From Hymenopus coronatus (Eukaryota; Arthropoda; Insecta; Mantodea; Hymenopodidae), in the NCBI GenBank assembly GCA_030762935.1, contig CM060899.1, forward strand, positions 19,672,501 to 19,736,500: a stretch of 64,000 nt of DNA, written 5' to 3'. This document shows, in pieces, positions 35,447 through 48,330 of this stretch. Made by a program: the position numbers and the translations under genes. The notes beneath the pieces are model-generated. The model was given only the letters and a program-made list of their open reading frames with translations, was not told where the DNA came from and did no database searches. Position 1 is the first letter of the stretch, and each line of letters starts with the position of its first letter.

Positions 35447-36305
35447 TTCTCTATATCCCTGCAACAAATTACTCTTAAAAAGCTTATACTTCTATTTACG
35501 TTATGCTAATCAGAAAAAAATGGCAGAAATAGTCTTATTACTTGCTTCCTTGTAAGTAGAAGCGAAATAAGGGATGCCATAGGTTAAAATGATAGTCAAA
35601 AGCTGGTTTCTATGTCATTGAAGTTCCTTTGTTTATGTGAAATAGGAGTTGACAAGTTCCTATATGAGAAAAGTATGAGTTTTTTATAGCAGAAACACAA
35701 AATAAGGAATGTCTCAAAAACGACGAACTCACAAAAAAAAAATATATATATGTCATGAATTGTGTGTTTTAACGTGCTCTACATTTTTTGTGTGGTAAGT
35801 TTTTGTCCAACTCTTACGGTTTAGCAGTTATTCAAAATTCAGTAAAATTCATCCAGAATAAGCTAATCTTCAGAGGCTATTCCCAGAAAATTCAAGCTAT
35901 ACATTTTATTTTTCACGTAAATATTTTAATATACGACATTTTAATCAAATTCGTTAGAGCCATTTTTTAGAAAATCAAAATTTTCGAAAAAATTTCCATG
36001 TAAAGGGTAGTTTGGGGTCGGGAGATTTTTCTCAAAATCTTCGTGTCGCATCCCTGGAAGATACTCAACTTAAATACCAAGTGTGGTGTTTTACCGACTT
36101 TTCGTTTTTGAGTTATCGTGTTCACAGACACCCGGACACACTGACTACACGCACACACACACATATAGACCTTTTTCTGAAAATATTTTTTTTATACAGG
36201 GGACCCTAAAACATACATTTCCGGTGAAATCTCGGTGTCGAATTTTTTGGTTGAGTGCAATACCGTCTCTATACACTAAGTACATAGTGCGTATAGAGAA
36301 AGTAA
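35447..36305 (+). repeat. Family A copy lacking the first ~25 bases
   Basis: Forward copy from TCTCTATATCCCTGC with a hairpin at 36265-36300 and a clean AGAAAGTAAAAA end. Confidence 0.9.
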
Positions 36306-36355
36306 AAAGGGACACAGCGCAGGAGTCCCGACAAGTCTCCGAAACCGTATTATAT

Positions 36356-36555
36356 ATATTAAAAAGTTTGGTATTTAATCGACTTTTCGTTTTTGAGTTA
36401 TCGTGTTCACATACACACGGATCTTTTTCTAAAAACGCTTTTATAGCACACAGGAGACTACATCATACATTTCCGGTGAAATCACATCGAATTTTTAGGT
36501 GGAAGGCAATACCTTCTCTATACGTTATGCACATAGTGCGTGTAAGGAAAGTAAA
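36356..36555 (+). repeat. Family A 3'-end fragment
   Basis: Last 200 bases of a forward copy, reaching the next copy head to tail (AAAGTAAAAACCTGATGTG). Confidence 0.8.
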
Positions 36556-37384
36556 AACCTGATGTGTGCACTTGACTTTCTCTATATCTCTGCAACAAAT
36601 TATTGTTAAAAAGATTATTCTTCTATTTACTTCATGCTATTCGAGAAAAAATTAGCAAAATGGTCTTATTACTTGCTTCCTTGTAAGTAGTAGGGAAATA
36701 AGAGAGTCAGGTCTTTTAAAAGCTGCTTGCTATGCGACTGAAGTACCTTTGTTTTTATGGTCAGGATTTGACAAATTCCCGTATGAAAGAAGTATAAATA
36801 GGTGTTTTAAAATTTAAAGCAATAACAAGGAATATCTCAAAAACGGACAACTGCACGAAAAGATGCATTTAAATAAATGGTGTATTTTAACGAGCGCTAC
36901 ATTTTTGTTAATTAGGTTTTTGTCTATCTCTTACTTTTTACAGTTATACAAATTTCGCCAAATTCAACCAGAATAAAGATATCTTCAGAGGCTATTCCCA
37001 GAAAGTTCAAGATATTCATTTTATTTGTCATGTAAATAACTTTATTAGACGATATTTTAATCAAAATTGTTAGAGCTATTTTTGAGAAAATCAACATTTT
37101 TACCAAAATATTACCATGTAAAAGGTGTTTTGTGGTGGGTGATTTTCTTGAAGATCTTTGTTTCGCATCCTTGGAAGATATAAACCTAAATACCAAATTT
37201 GGTATTTAACGATCTTTTCATTTTTGAGCTATGCTGTACACACACACCTGCTACAGAAATGATTTTTTCGGACTCAGGGGATCCCAAAGCATGTATTTCC
37301 GGTGAAATCTCGCTTTCGAATTTTTGGGCGCAGTACAATATCTTCTCTATACTCTGCACATAGTACGTGCAGAGAAAGTAAAAA
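36556..37384 (+). repeat. Family A copy
   Basis: Forward copy with a shortened microsatellite (37230-37245). Ends CAGAGAAAGTAAAAA. Confidence 0.85.
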
Positions 37385-37667
37385 CGAGTAAAGAAATGCA
37401 CATGTTGCGGGATATCAATTTGTAATCGTATAACAGTCGACTGTGTTTTCGTGTTAACTTTCGAATTCCCCAGGCATTGATTGATGTGAAATTAATTTAG
37501 TAGCCATGTCTTCAGAGCCGATAATGTCATGAATTACACAACAAACTTGATGAAAGGCAAATATGATTAGGTGACTACATCGAAAATCAATTGAGTCAGT
37601 GGCGGATCCTCAGTTCTCGGTTACTTCTTGATGTTTGAATAGCATTGTGTAGCCATTGCACAGAAAT

Positions 37668-38428
37668 CATAGTACTATGTACATAGTGTATAGAGAAGGT
37701 ATTGTATTGCACCCAAGAATTCGATACCCAGATTTCACCGTAAATACGTGTTTTGAGACCCCCTGAATGCAATAAAAGCATTTTTAGAAAAATGTCTGTA
37801 AGTGTGTGTGTCTGCGTGTGCATGTTTGTGTGAGCGCTCGCACCATAGCTCAAAAACGAAAAGACCGTTAAATACCAAACGGAAAAAAAATTGACAATTT
37901 TGATTTTCTTAAAAATAGCTCTAACAATTTTGATTAAAATATCGATATTAAAGATATTTACTTGACAAATAAAATGTATATCTTGAATTTTCTGGGAACA
38001 GCTTCTGAAGACTACTTTATTCTGGATGAATTTTACGGAATTTTGCATAACTGCTAAACCATAAGAGATGGACAAGAACTTAAGCCACTCAAAATGTAGA
38101 GCACGTTAAAATACACAATTTATGTTATATACATTTTTTTCGTGGAATTGATCGTTTTTGAGATTTTCCTTGTTTTTGGCTTCAGCTCAGAAATAATACA
38201 TTTCTCATACAGGAATTTGTCAACTTCTGTGCATACAAACAAGGAACTTCAGTCACATAGCAACCAGCTTTTGACTATCACCTTAACCTATGGTACTCCC
38301 TTATTTCACTTTTACTTACAAGGAAGCAAGTAATAGGACTATTTCTGCTAATTTTTTCTCGGTTAGATGAAGTAAATATACTAATTTGTTGCAGGGATGT
38401 AGAGAAAGTCATGTGAATGAAACACATC
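37668..38428 (-). repeat. Family A copy
   Basis: Reverse copy missing the outermost CTTTCTC of the hairpin and with a ~90-base internal deletion near 37880. Its flank 37385-37667 is unique-looking with no gene. Confidence 0.85.
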
Positions 38429-38514
38429 ACATATTTCCATTAAATATTTCTAAATATGGTCTCAAAAATAAATAGTGTACCATCTTCCTTCACTCTCACG
38501 CATTCCACTAAAAC

Positions 38515-38862
38515 AAACCTGATGTGTACCTTTCACATGACTTTCTCTACATCTCTGTAATAAATTCTTGTTAAAAAGCTTATTCGTCTGTATACTTTAT
38601 GATAATTGAGAAAAACATTAGCAGAAATAGTCTTATTACTTGCTTTCTTGTAAGTATAAAGGAAATATGGGAGTACCATAGGTTCAAGTGGAAGTCAAAT
38701 GTTGGTTGCTATGTGACTGGAATGCCTTTGTTTGTATGGACACGAGTTGACAAATTCCTGTATGAGAAAATCTCAAAAACGGTCAACCTCACGAAAAAAT
38801 GTATATAACATAAACTGTATGCTTTAATGAGCTCTACATTTTTTGTGCGGTTATTACTTTCT
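38515..38862 (+). repeat. Family A 5' half
   Basis: Forward copy stopping at TGTGCGGTTA, where a reverse copy begins. Confidence 0.8.
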
Positions 38863-39700
38863 CTATACGAACTATGCACATAGTGTATAGAGAAGGTATT
38901 GCAATCCACCCAAAAAATCGATTGCGACATTCCACCGGAAAAATATGTTTTAGGGTCCCCTGTATCCAAAAAAAGTATTGTGTCAGTGCGCCGTGCGTGC
39001 GTTTGTCCGTGAGACTGTAAACACGATAACTCAAAAACGAAAAGTCGGTAAAACACCAATCTTGGTATGTAAGTTTAGTATCTTCCAGGGATGTGACACG
39101 AAGCTTTTGAGAAAAATCGCATCACCCCAAACTACCATTTACATTGAACTTTTTTCGAAAATTGTTATTTTCTAAAAAATGGCTCTAACGATTTTGATTA
39201 AAATATCCTATATTAAAGATATTTACCTGACAAATAGAATGTATATTCTGAGTTTTCCGGTAATAGCCTCTGAAGACTACTTTATTCTGGGTGAATTTTA
39301 CAGAATTTTGCATAACTGCTAAACCGTAAGACATGGACAAAAACTTACCACACAACAAATGTAGAGCACATTAAAAGAAATAATTTATGTTATATACATT
39401 TTTTTTTGTGTGGAGTTGATTGGTTTTGAGATATTCCTTGTTTTCGTTTCAGCTATAAAAAACTTATACTTTTATCATACAGGACTTTGTGAACTCGTGT
39501 CCATACAAAGGAATTTCAGTCACATAGCAACCAGCTTTTGGGTATCACTTTAACCTATGGTACCCCCTTATTTCGCTTCTAATAAAAAGGAAGCAGGTAA
39601 TAAGGCTATTTCTGCTAATTTTTTCTCGATTAGATGAAGTAAATAGAGTAATTTGTTGCAGAGATGTAGAGAAAGTCATGTGAATGGAACGCTTCAGAAT
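38863..39700 (-). repeat. Family A copy
   Basis: Reverse copy, hairpin 38864-38898, 5' end GAATGGAACGCTTCAGA at 39699. Confidence 0.85.
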
Positions 39701-40155
39701 TGTTTTTCTATCCCTTACGGTTTGCCAGCTACACACAATTCAGCAACATTTATTCAGAATAAAGAGGTCTTTAGAGGCTGTTACCGGAAATTTCAAGATG
39801 CACATTTTATTTGCCATATAAATATTTTTAATATATAGTATTTTAATCAAAATCGGTAGACCCATTTTTGAGAAAATAAAAATTTTCGACATCTTTTTTG
39901 CACGTAAAGGGTAGTTTGCGGTGGAGGTTTTTTTCCCAAAATCTTCGTGTTATATCCCTGGATATACTAAACTTAAATATCAAGTTTGTTTTTTTTACCG
40001 ATTTTATGGTGTTCATAAACACACGGACATACGGACACACACACACCAAAAGGGCTTTTTTGGATGGGAGGACCCTAAAACGTTTTTTTCCTGCGAAATC
40101 TTGGTATCGAAATTTTGGGTTACATATTATTTATACACTATAAATATGTATAGAG
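39701..40155 (+). repeat. Family A 3' half
   Basis: Forward copy starting mid-element at CTATCCCTTACGGTTTGCC and ending TATAGAGAAAGTA. Confidence 0.8.
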
Positions 40156-40219
40156 AAAGTAGATACTAATTAGCTACCGAGATTTCACAGTTTTAGGGTA
40201 CATTTTATCAAAAAATTAT

Positions 40220-41560
40220 GTTACTTTCTCTAGCAAGTATGTATAATGCACATAGTGGAAAGGGAAGTTATTGTATTCCACCTAAAAATGCAAAGTCGGG
40301 ATTTCACCAGAGCCTCCCTGAATAAAATAATCTGATGGGTTCCTATCACATGTCTGTCTTTGCATCACTGTAGTAAATTATTGTAAATAACCTTATTATG
40401 CTATCTACTTAATGCTAATCAAGATAAACATTAGCATAAACGGTCTTATTACTTAGTTCCTTATTAGTAGAAGGGAAATAAGTGATAACACTAGGCTAAA
40501 CCGACATTCAAATGTTTTAAAATGTGGTTGCTATGGGACTGAAATGCGTTTCTTTGCGTGGCCAGGAGTTGACAAACTCCCGTATGAGAAACATTTTAAA
40601 TATTTTAAAGGTGAAACCAATAAAAAGGAATATCTCAAAAACTTCTTGAAAAAATGTATATGACATAAATTATGTTTTAAAAACATCCTATTTAATAAGT
40701 AGTTTTCTCTCTCTTATGGTTTACCAGTCATTGAAAATTCAGTAAAATTCATCCACACATTTTATTTGCACTGTAAATGTTTTAAATGTGTATAAGAGAT
40801 TTTAATCAAAGTCGTTAGAGCCATTTTTGAGTAAATGAAAATTTTCGTGTCATATCCTCGGATGATAGTGAACTTAAACATAAAGTTTGGTATTTAACGG
40901 ACTTTTTGTTTTTGAGCCACGCTGCTCACACACATGGAAATGTTTCTAAAAATGCTTTGGGGGGGGGGGTTCAGGGAGTCTCAAAACATGTATTTCAGGT
41001 GAAATCTAGTTGTCGAATTTTTGGGTGGAATACAATACTTCTCTAAACCAGGTATTTAAGTTTACTATCTTCCAAGGATGCGACTGGAAGGTTTTGACGA
41101 AAATCCTCCACCCCAAAAACCTTTAACCTGGAGCATTTTTCGAAATTTTCGATTTTCAAAAGATGGCTCTAAAGATTATGATTAAAATTAAATATGTTTC
41201 CAAGGAAATAAAATGTATATCTTGAATTTTCTGGGAAAGCCTCTGAAGACATCTTCAATCTGGAGGAGTTTTGTATAACGGGTAAATCGTCATAGATAGA
41301 CAAAAACTTATTATACAAAAATATACGTCTCGTTAAAATACCCAATTTATGCCTAACATATTTTTTAGAGGTAACCAATTCCTAGATATCCCTCGTTGTT
41401 TCAATTTTAAAATACTTAACATTTTCTTGAGCAGGAATATGTCATTTCTATTGATTTTGTTTTTCTGCTGGTGGTGGAAATAGGACAGAATTTCAATCGT
41501 ATAACAAGAAGCTTTATAAGATTTGATTTTCCCTTTAGCCTAGTGTATTTTCTTATTTCC
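40220..41560. repeat. Family A fragments in mixed orientation
   Basis: A reverse terminal part (40222-40320), a forward copy (40329-41050, including a G9 run near 40960) and a reverse part (41051-41560), all well diverged. Confidence 0.7.
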
Positions 41561-42299
41561 GTTCTACTTAGAAGCCTGCGTATCGTGTTTGTCTCATTCC
41601 CAACTTTGAGTCTCGGCGTGGTTCCTAATTGTTTTTATAACCTGTTCTTGGTAACAGATTGAGCGAGTTTTCCTGTATAGTATTGTTGGTTGCTATTTAA
41701 TTTGAAACTTGTGGAGAGCTTGAACATATCCGCATATAATTTACAGATATACCTGGGCCAGCAAGTGACAGACGATTTTGCATAACGAAAGTTATTCACA
41801 TAAAACTTTATTTACAACGTAACAGCACCTACCTTACTCTATTTTTCAGCGTAATCGTCATTGCTATCAAGGTATTTATTGTCACGTGGTACCGACTTTT
41901 CAACGCAGATGTTATACTCTTTCTCAGCTAAAGATCTGAGCCCAGATGTCACTGCCATTTTGAAGTCTTCATGGCTGGGAAATCGTCTCCATCCAAAAAG
42001 TTATACACACTGTCCGAAGTGAAACACTGGTTTTTCTGTATTTTTTATCATTTGCTTTCAACTCCTCCATGAGGTTGATGAATTTCTTTTTCGTACACAC
42101 TGTTTATTCCTTGATTACTCATAAATTATGCGCTATTTTCTCACTAAAGATTCGTTCAATGCATTATCACCACACACTTGCGTAATTTACCTATAAAATT
42201 CGATTGGCCGAACATTTTGTGCATTCAAAGGAATGAAAAAGTTCTTTGGCGGTAAAAACGTAATCAAGCATGAACCAGGGTGTGCAAAAACGACCGTAG
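41561..42299. other. Largely non-repetitive spacer
   Basis: Contains the mariner tail listed next; otherwise no recognisable feature. Confidence 0.45.
41839..41999 (-). pseudogene. Mariner transposase C-terminal remnant
   Basis: The minus strand reads FGWRRFPSHEDFKMAVTSGL, then SLAEKEYNICVEKSVPR and a tail ending DDYAEK before a stop at 41839. This matches the end of mariner transposases (FxxDEDxKxAV...GIxKLVxRxDKCLN...DYVEK). Nothing recognisable of the catalytic domain lies upstream and no inverted repeat was found. Confidence 0.5.
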
Positions 42300-42980
42300 T
42301 GGAAGTTCATCATATTTTATTGCACCCAAAAATTCGGAAATATAAGTTATGGGACCCCCTGATTCCAAAAAAATTAAAAATATCTGCAAAATATCTGTGT
42401 ATGTGTGTGTGTGTATGCCTATGGACAGCAAAGCTCAAAAATGACATTCAATACCAAACTTAATATTTATTTTTTGTATCTTCCAAGAATATGATATAAA
42501 GATTTTCAAGAAAATCCCCCCACCAAAAACTACGATTTACATGGAAAATTTTGCGAAAATTTTGATTTTCTAAAAAATGGCTCTAACGATTTTGATTAAA
42601 AGCCCATATATTAAAGATATTTACATTCCAAATAAAATGTATATTTTGAATTTTCTGTGAATGTCTTCTCAAGATTACTTTATTCTGGACGAATTTTACG
42701 GAATTTTGCATAACAGCTAAACCGTAAGAGATGGAAAAAAACTTATCGCACAAAAAATGTAGAGCACCTTAAAACACACAATTTATGTTATACACATTTT
42801 TTCGTGGAGTTGATCGTTTTTTAGATATTGCTTGTTATTGGTTTTAGCTTTAAAAAACTTATACTTTTCTCATACAGGAATTTGTCAACTCCTGTCCATA
42901 CAAACAAAGGAACTTCGGTCACAGCTTTCTAACAATAAGAGAAAATAGAGAAAATCATGTGAAAGAAACACATTAGATTT
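42300..42980 (-). repeat. Family A copy
   Basis: Reverse copy missing its terminal hairpin. The 5' end is at 42975 (GAAAGAAACACATTAGA). Confidence 0.85.
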
Positions 42981-43139
42981 TGACATTCTCTAGCCCCGTA
43001 TGTACATGTAGGGAAGTATTGTATTCCACCCAAAAATTCGATGTCCAGATTTCTACGGAAATACATGTTTTAGGATCCCCTAAATCAAAAAAAAAAGAAA
43101 AGAAAAGAAAAGCATATTCAGAAACCGGTCCGCGTGGGT

Positions 43140-43180
<41 letters not shown>

Positions 43181-43705
43181 TGTGTCTGTGGACAGTATAA
43201 CTGAAAAACGAAGAGACCGTTAAAAACCAAACTTGATATTTAGGTTTCATATCTTCCAAGAAAGCGACACGAAGATCTTCAAGAAAATCCGCCCATCTCC
43301 AACTGCCCTTTATATGGAACAAAAATGACTATACCGATTTTGATTAAGATAACGTATATTTTAGTCAAAATAGAGCCATTTAAAAAAAATGTTTCCATGT
43401 AAAGGGTAGTTAGAGGTGGGCGATTTTCTTGAAGATCTTCGTGTCGCATCCTTGGAAGGTACCAAACTTAAATACCAAGTTTGGTATTTAAGTCTTTTCG
43501 ATTTTGAGCTATGCTGCCCAAGGACACACACACACACACACACATATACTATACACACACGAACATTTTTCTAAAAATGCTTTTTTTTTTTGATCCAGGG
43601 GGTCCAAAAACATGTATTTCTGGTGAAATCTCGTTATCGAATTTTTGGGTGGAATACTTCTCTATCCCTATGTACATTGTACATAAGGGGCTAGAGAAAG
43701 TAAAA
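42981..43705. repeat. Family A inverted pair
   Basis: A reverse 3' half (42981-43345, with the window's longest GT run) meets a forward 3' half (43346-43705) at the ATAGAGCC core, giving a large imperfect palindrome. Confidence 0.8.
43139..43192. repeat. (GT)n microsatellite
   Basis: About 17 uninterrupted GT units at the family A microsatellite position. Confidence 0.9.
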
Positions 43706-44376
43706 ATCTGCAGTGTTCTATTCACATGACTTTCTCTAAATCTGTATAACAAATTATTGTTAGAAAGCTTATGCTTCTATTTACAAAAAAATTAGCTGGA
43801 ACATTTTTCGAAAATTATGCTTTTTTCAAAAATGGCTCTTACGATTTTGATTAAAATATCGTATATTAGAGACATTTACACGACAAATAAAATATATATC
43901 TTGAAATTTCTGGAAATATTTTCTCAAAACTACTTTACTCTGGACGATTTTTACGGAATTTTGCATATCAGCTAGGCCGTAAGAGATGGACAAAAACTTA
44001 TGGCACAAAAAATGTAGAGCACGTTAAAACACACAATTTATGCAAAATACATTTATTTTGTGGAGTTGATCGTTTTTGAGATATTCCTGTTTTTGATTTT
44101 AGTTTAACAAACTTATACTTTTCTCATACAGGAATTTATCAACTCCTGTTCATACAAACAAAGGATCTTCAATGATATACAAACAGCTTTTGACTATCAC
44201 TTTAACCTATGGTACTCCCTTATTTCGCTTCTACTTACAAGGATGCAAGTAATAAGACTAGTTCTGCTAATTGTTTCTCGATTAACACGAAGTAAGTAGA
44301 AGTAAAAAGTTTTTAACAATATTTTGTGTAGAGATGTAGAGAAAGTCATGTAAATGGAACATATCAGATTTTTTGA
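43706..44376. repeat. Family A inverted pair of partial copies
   Basis: A forward 5' end (43706-43795) is joined to a reverse copy (43796-44376) that begins at the GGAACATTTTTCG block. Confidence 0.75.
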
Positions 44377-44901
44377 GAATAGTTTTTTGAAGAATGGACA
44401 TGGAGGATCATGTGAATGTAATACTTCTTTTAAAAATTTCAGGGAGGATCTCAGGGTGCAGGACCCCGACGCCTTTATGCAGCAGGGAAGCGTTTTCCCT
44501 AACCCTGCTCCATTTGCCCGCCCCTCGGTTAAATGCGAGGCAGTAACACTTCTGGGAACTTGGGCTGAGCTATTGTGAGGATAGAAAATTACGTAAATAG
44601 AGCTTAGGATGAAGCCCCTAATTTAGAGTCACCTTGGTAACGCTTCTGGTGGAGCCGGGTAATTGCACTGACGCACAAGGGTTTCGTGCTTTTGTTGTTC
44701 GCCCCCAATGCATCATGGGACGGACTGAATGTAATTGTTCGCGTACGAAAATCAAATCCAAAGAGCAAAACAATGCAGATCTCTTGTCAGACTTCCTCAC
44801 GTGTTCCGTCACTATGAGTCATAAAAATCGACAGGTGTGCCCAGCGGTGTGGATATAATTCTATTTTCGAGGGAGCAAAACTGATTAATCTACATAAAAT
44901 T
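44377..44901. other. Spacer with a LINE-tail-like segment
   Basis: Higher GC than its surroundings. The last ~80 bases (44823-44905), from AAAAATCGACAGGTGT, recur at 47402-47490. A plus-strand frame at 44354-44578 is unrecognised. Confidence 0.45.
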
Positions 44902-45797
44902 AAAAATCTGATGTGTTACACTCACATGACTTTCTCTAGCAGCTCTACAAAACTCCTACGAAAGGTTATTCTTCTTTGTACACAATGCTAATCAAGATAA
45001 ATATTAGCAGAATGTTATTACTTAGTTCCTTATAAGTAGAAGAGAATAAGGGAATGCGCAATGCTAAAGTGATTGTCAAATGTTTTAAAAGCTATCGTTA
45101 TACGATTGTCATTGCAAATCACTTCTTTGCTTGGCCAGGAGTAGAACAAAAGAAAAACGGTCACTTCCTGTCTGAGAAAAGTTTTAAGTACTTCACAATT
45201 GAAACCAATAACAAGGAACATCGCAGAAACGGTTACCTCCACAAAAAAAACGTAAAGGACATAAATTGTGTGTTTTGTCGTGATGTACATTTTTTGGGTT
45301 GTGAGTTTTTTTCTATCTCTTACCGTTTAGCAGTTAAGCAACATTTAGCAAAATTCATCCACAATAAAGAGCTCTTCAGAGCCTATTCCCAGAAAATTCA
45401 AGATAGACATTTTATTTGGTGTGTAAATATATTTAATGTAAGAGATTTTAATCAAAATCGTTAGAGCCAGTTTTTAGAAGATCAACATTTTCGAAAATGT
45501 TTCCATGTAAAGGGTATTTGGGGGTGGGAGGATTTTCTTGAAAATTTTCGTGTCGCATCCTTGGAAGATACTAAACCTAAATACCAAGTTTAGTATTTAG
45601 CGGTCTTTTCGTTTTTGAGCTATGCACACACACACACACTTACACACGGACCTTTTTCTGAATTTTTTTTTTTTTTTTTGGATTCAGGGAGTCCTAAAAC
45701 ATGTATTTCTGGCGAAATTTCGGTATCGAATTTTTGGGTGGAATACAATACTTCCTCTATACACTGTGTACATAGTACGTATAGAGAAAGTAAAAAT
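44902..45797 (+). repeat. Family A copy
   Basis: Full forward copy of the subtype with GGCCAGGAGTAGAAC in its 5' half. Hairpin 45755-45790. Confidence 0.9.
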
Positions 45798-46570
45798 CTG
45801 ATGTGCTCCATTCACATGACTTTCTCTACGTCTCTGCAACAAATTATTATTAAGAAGCTTATGCTTCTATTTAATTCATGCTAATAAATAATAGTCAAAA
45901 GCTGGTTGCTATGTGACTGACGTTCCTTTGTTTGTATGGACAGGTGTTGACAAATTCCTGTATGAAAAAGGTACCATACGTTTTTTAAAGCTGAAACCAA
46001 AAACAAGGGATATCTAAAAAACGATCAACTCCAGGAAAAAAATCCATATCACATAAATTGTGTGTTTTAACGTGCACTACATTTTTTGTGTGGTAAGTTT
46101 TTGTCCGTCGCTTACGGTAGTTATGCAAAATTCCTCCAGAATAAAGTAGTCTTCAGAGGCTATTCCCAGAAAATTCAAGATATACATTTTATTTGTCAGG
46201 TAAATATATTTAATATACGATATTTTAATCAAAATGGTTAGAACCATTTTTAAGAAAATCAAGATTTTCGAAAAATGTTACATAGAGAGTGTAGTTGAAG
46301 TTGGGATTTTCTTGAAAATCTTCGTGTCGCATCCTTGAAAGATACCAAACTTAAATACCAGGTTTGGTTACTCAACGGTCTTTTCGTTTTTGAGCTATGC
46401 TGTCCACAGATACACACACACACGCACGCCTACATAGGCACGGATCTTTTTCTGAAAATGTTTTTTTTTATTCAGGGGAACCCAAAACATGTATTTCCGG
46501 TGATATCTCGGTATCGAACTTTTGGGTGGAATGCAATACCTTCTCTATACACTATGTACATAGTACGTGT
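45798..46570 (+). repeat. Family A copy
   Basis: Second member of a three-copy head-to-tail run (44902-47402), joined through AAAGTAAAAATCTGATGTG. A 40-base deletion follows CATGCTAAT. Confidence 0.9.
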
Positions 46571-47402
46571 ATCTAATGTCTTCCATTCACATGCTTTTCT
46601 CTATATCGCCGTAACAAATTATTGTTAATAAGCTTATTCTTCTATTACTTCGTGCTAAACCAGAAAGACGTTAACAGATACGATCTTATTACTTAGTTCT
46701 TTGTAAGTAGAAGAAAAATAAGTAAAAACCGACATTTAAATCTGTTAAAATGTGGTTGCTACGGAATTGAAATACTTTTCATTGCGTGTACAGAAGTTAA
46801 AAGTTCCTGCATGAGAAATATATAAGTATTTTAAAACTGAAACTAATAAAAAGGAATATCTCGAAAACTAAAAAATGTATATGACACAAATTGTGTAGTT
46901 CAACGAGACCTACATTTTTTCGTGTACTAAGGTTTTATCTATCTCTTATGAGTTACCTATTATGCAAAATTCATTCAGAAAAAAAGAGATTTTCACAGAA
47001 AATTCAAGATATACAATTTATTTGTCAGGTAAATATATTTAATATATGATATATTAATCCAAATTATTCGAGCCATTTTTGAGAAAAACATTTTCGAAAA
47101 AAAGTTTCATGTAAAGGGCAGTTTGGGGTGGTTTTTTTTCTCAAAATCTTCGTGTTGCATCCCTGGAAGATATTAAACTTAAATACTAAGTTTGGTGTTT
47201 TACCGACTTTTCGTTTTTGGGTTGCCATGTTCACAGATACACGGACACATGAACACCCGGACCTTTTTCTGAAAATACTTTTTTTTTTGATACAGGGGAC
47301 CCTAAAACACATATTTGCGGTGAAATCTCGTATCGAATTTTTGGGTGGTGTGCAATATCTTCTCAATACACTATTACATAGTACGTGTAGAGGAAGTAAA
47401 AA
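46571..47402 (+). repeat. Family A copy
   Basis: Third member of the run. Its hairpin is damaged (CACTATTACATAG). Confidence 0.85.
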
Positions 47403-47530
47403 TCGACAGGTGTTACCAGCGGTGTGGATATAATTTTATTTTGGAGGGAGCAATATTGACTAAGCTGCACAAAATTAAAAATTTGAAACACATTTTAAGT
47501 GATTTACTAGCTGCTCCAGTGGTAGGATGA
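47402..47530 (+). repeat. Dispersed segment shared with 44.8 kb
   Basis: AAAATCGACAGGTGT and CAGCGGTGTGGATATAAT match 44823 onward for ~85 bases. Translation gives LHKIKNLKHILSD, possibly the end of an unidentified retroelement. Confidence 0.5.
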
Positions 47531-47650
47531 ATGTTTTTACTCTCTCTGACACGTATGTACATACAGTGTACATAGGAGATAGCGAAGACATTGTATTCCA
47601 CCCAAAAATTGGATGTCGAGATTTCACTGGAAATATTTGTTTTAAGTTGG
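47531..47650 (-). repeat. Family A terminal fragment
   Basis: Reverse 3' end only, with a variant hairpin (ACGTATGTACATACAG). Confidence 0.7.
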
Positions 47651-47699
47651 GCTAAAACGATAGTCAAATCGTTTAAGGGTACAAGTTACAATGAAAGGA

Positions 47700-48330
47700 T
47701 CAAAAATGACTATTTAATTAAATTCTCTGAAGTTTTCTCATTTGGGAAAATATATATTTTTAATATGATGCGTCCATTTTTAGCATTTACATGTTCTTTT
47801 AAAAATGGCGTGGGATCTTTTAAATGCTTCCGGACAGAGCTTAGATTCTCAAACAGTTGATTATTCTTTTTAAAACAATTAACAATATAAACAAATATTT
47901 TCTTTCGAATTGAAAGCCTCATTTTTTTCATCACTTACTGAAACACATAATACTACAACTTTTCCATTCCGAAGAAAGCCTAAGGCCCTGTGTTTTAAAA
48001 ACGTTGGCAGAACACGCATCACGACACACCCTGCCACCCAGTTTCTCATTATGAATCATAAGCCAATCATTTTGTTTCAATTTCTGAAGCCACTGCATTT
48101 GGTTCCATTATGTAGGAAAGTGTTCTGTTATTAAATCAGTTGTTTCAGAAACACAAACGTTAGTACTAGAAGCACTATCCGTATCATCACTAACCACTGC
48201 AATATCAGGGATACGATATTGTCATTGGTTTTCCCATTTTTGATTACAAATTTGTCTAATGCTTTCGCCTTTCTTATGAGTTTAGTTTTAGACTGTCTTC
48301 TGTTGTGTTTCTTTACAAACCAGCGATCAG
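47700..48330 (-). pseudogene. hAT-like (KIAA1586-type) transposase N-terminal remnant
   Basis: On the minus strand, over several frames, come a basic stretch (KHNRRQSKTKLIRKAKALDK, ~48310), an acidic/serine stretch (DIAVVSDDTDSASSTNVC, ~48215), then WNQMQWLQKLKQNDWLMIH, NEKLGGRVCRDAC and GLRLSSEWKS (48100-47960). The order W..QW...WL, LGC/G..C, G..LS.EW resembles the zinc-finger N-terminus of KIAA1586/ZNF862-like hAT-derived proteins. It is broken and lacks the catalytic domain. The family call is from motif memory only. Confidence 0.4.
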
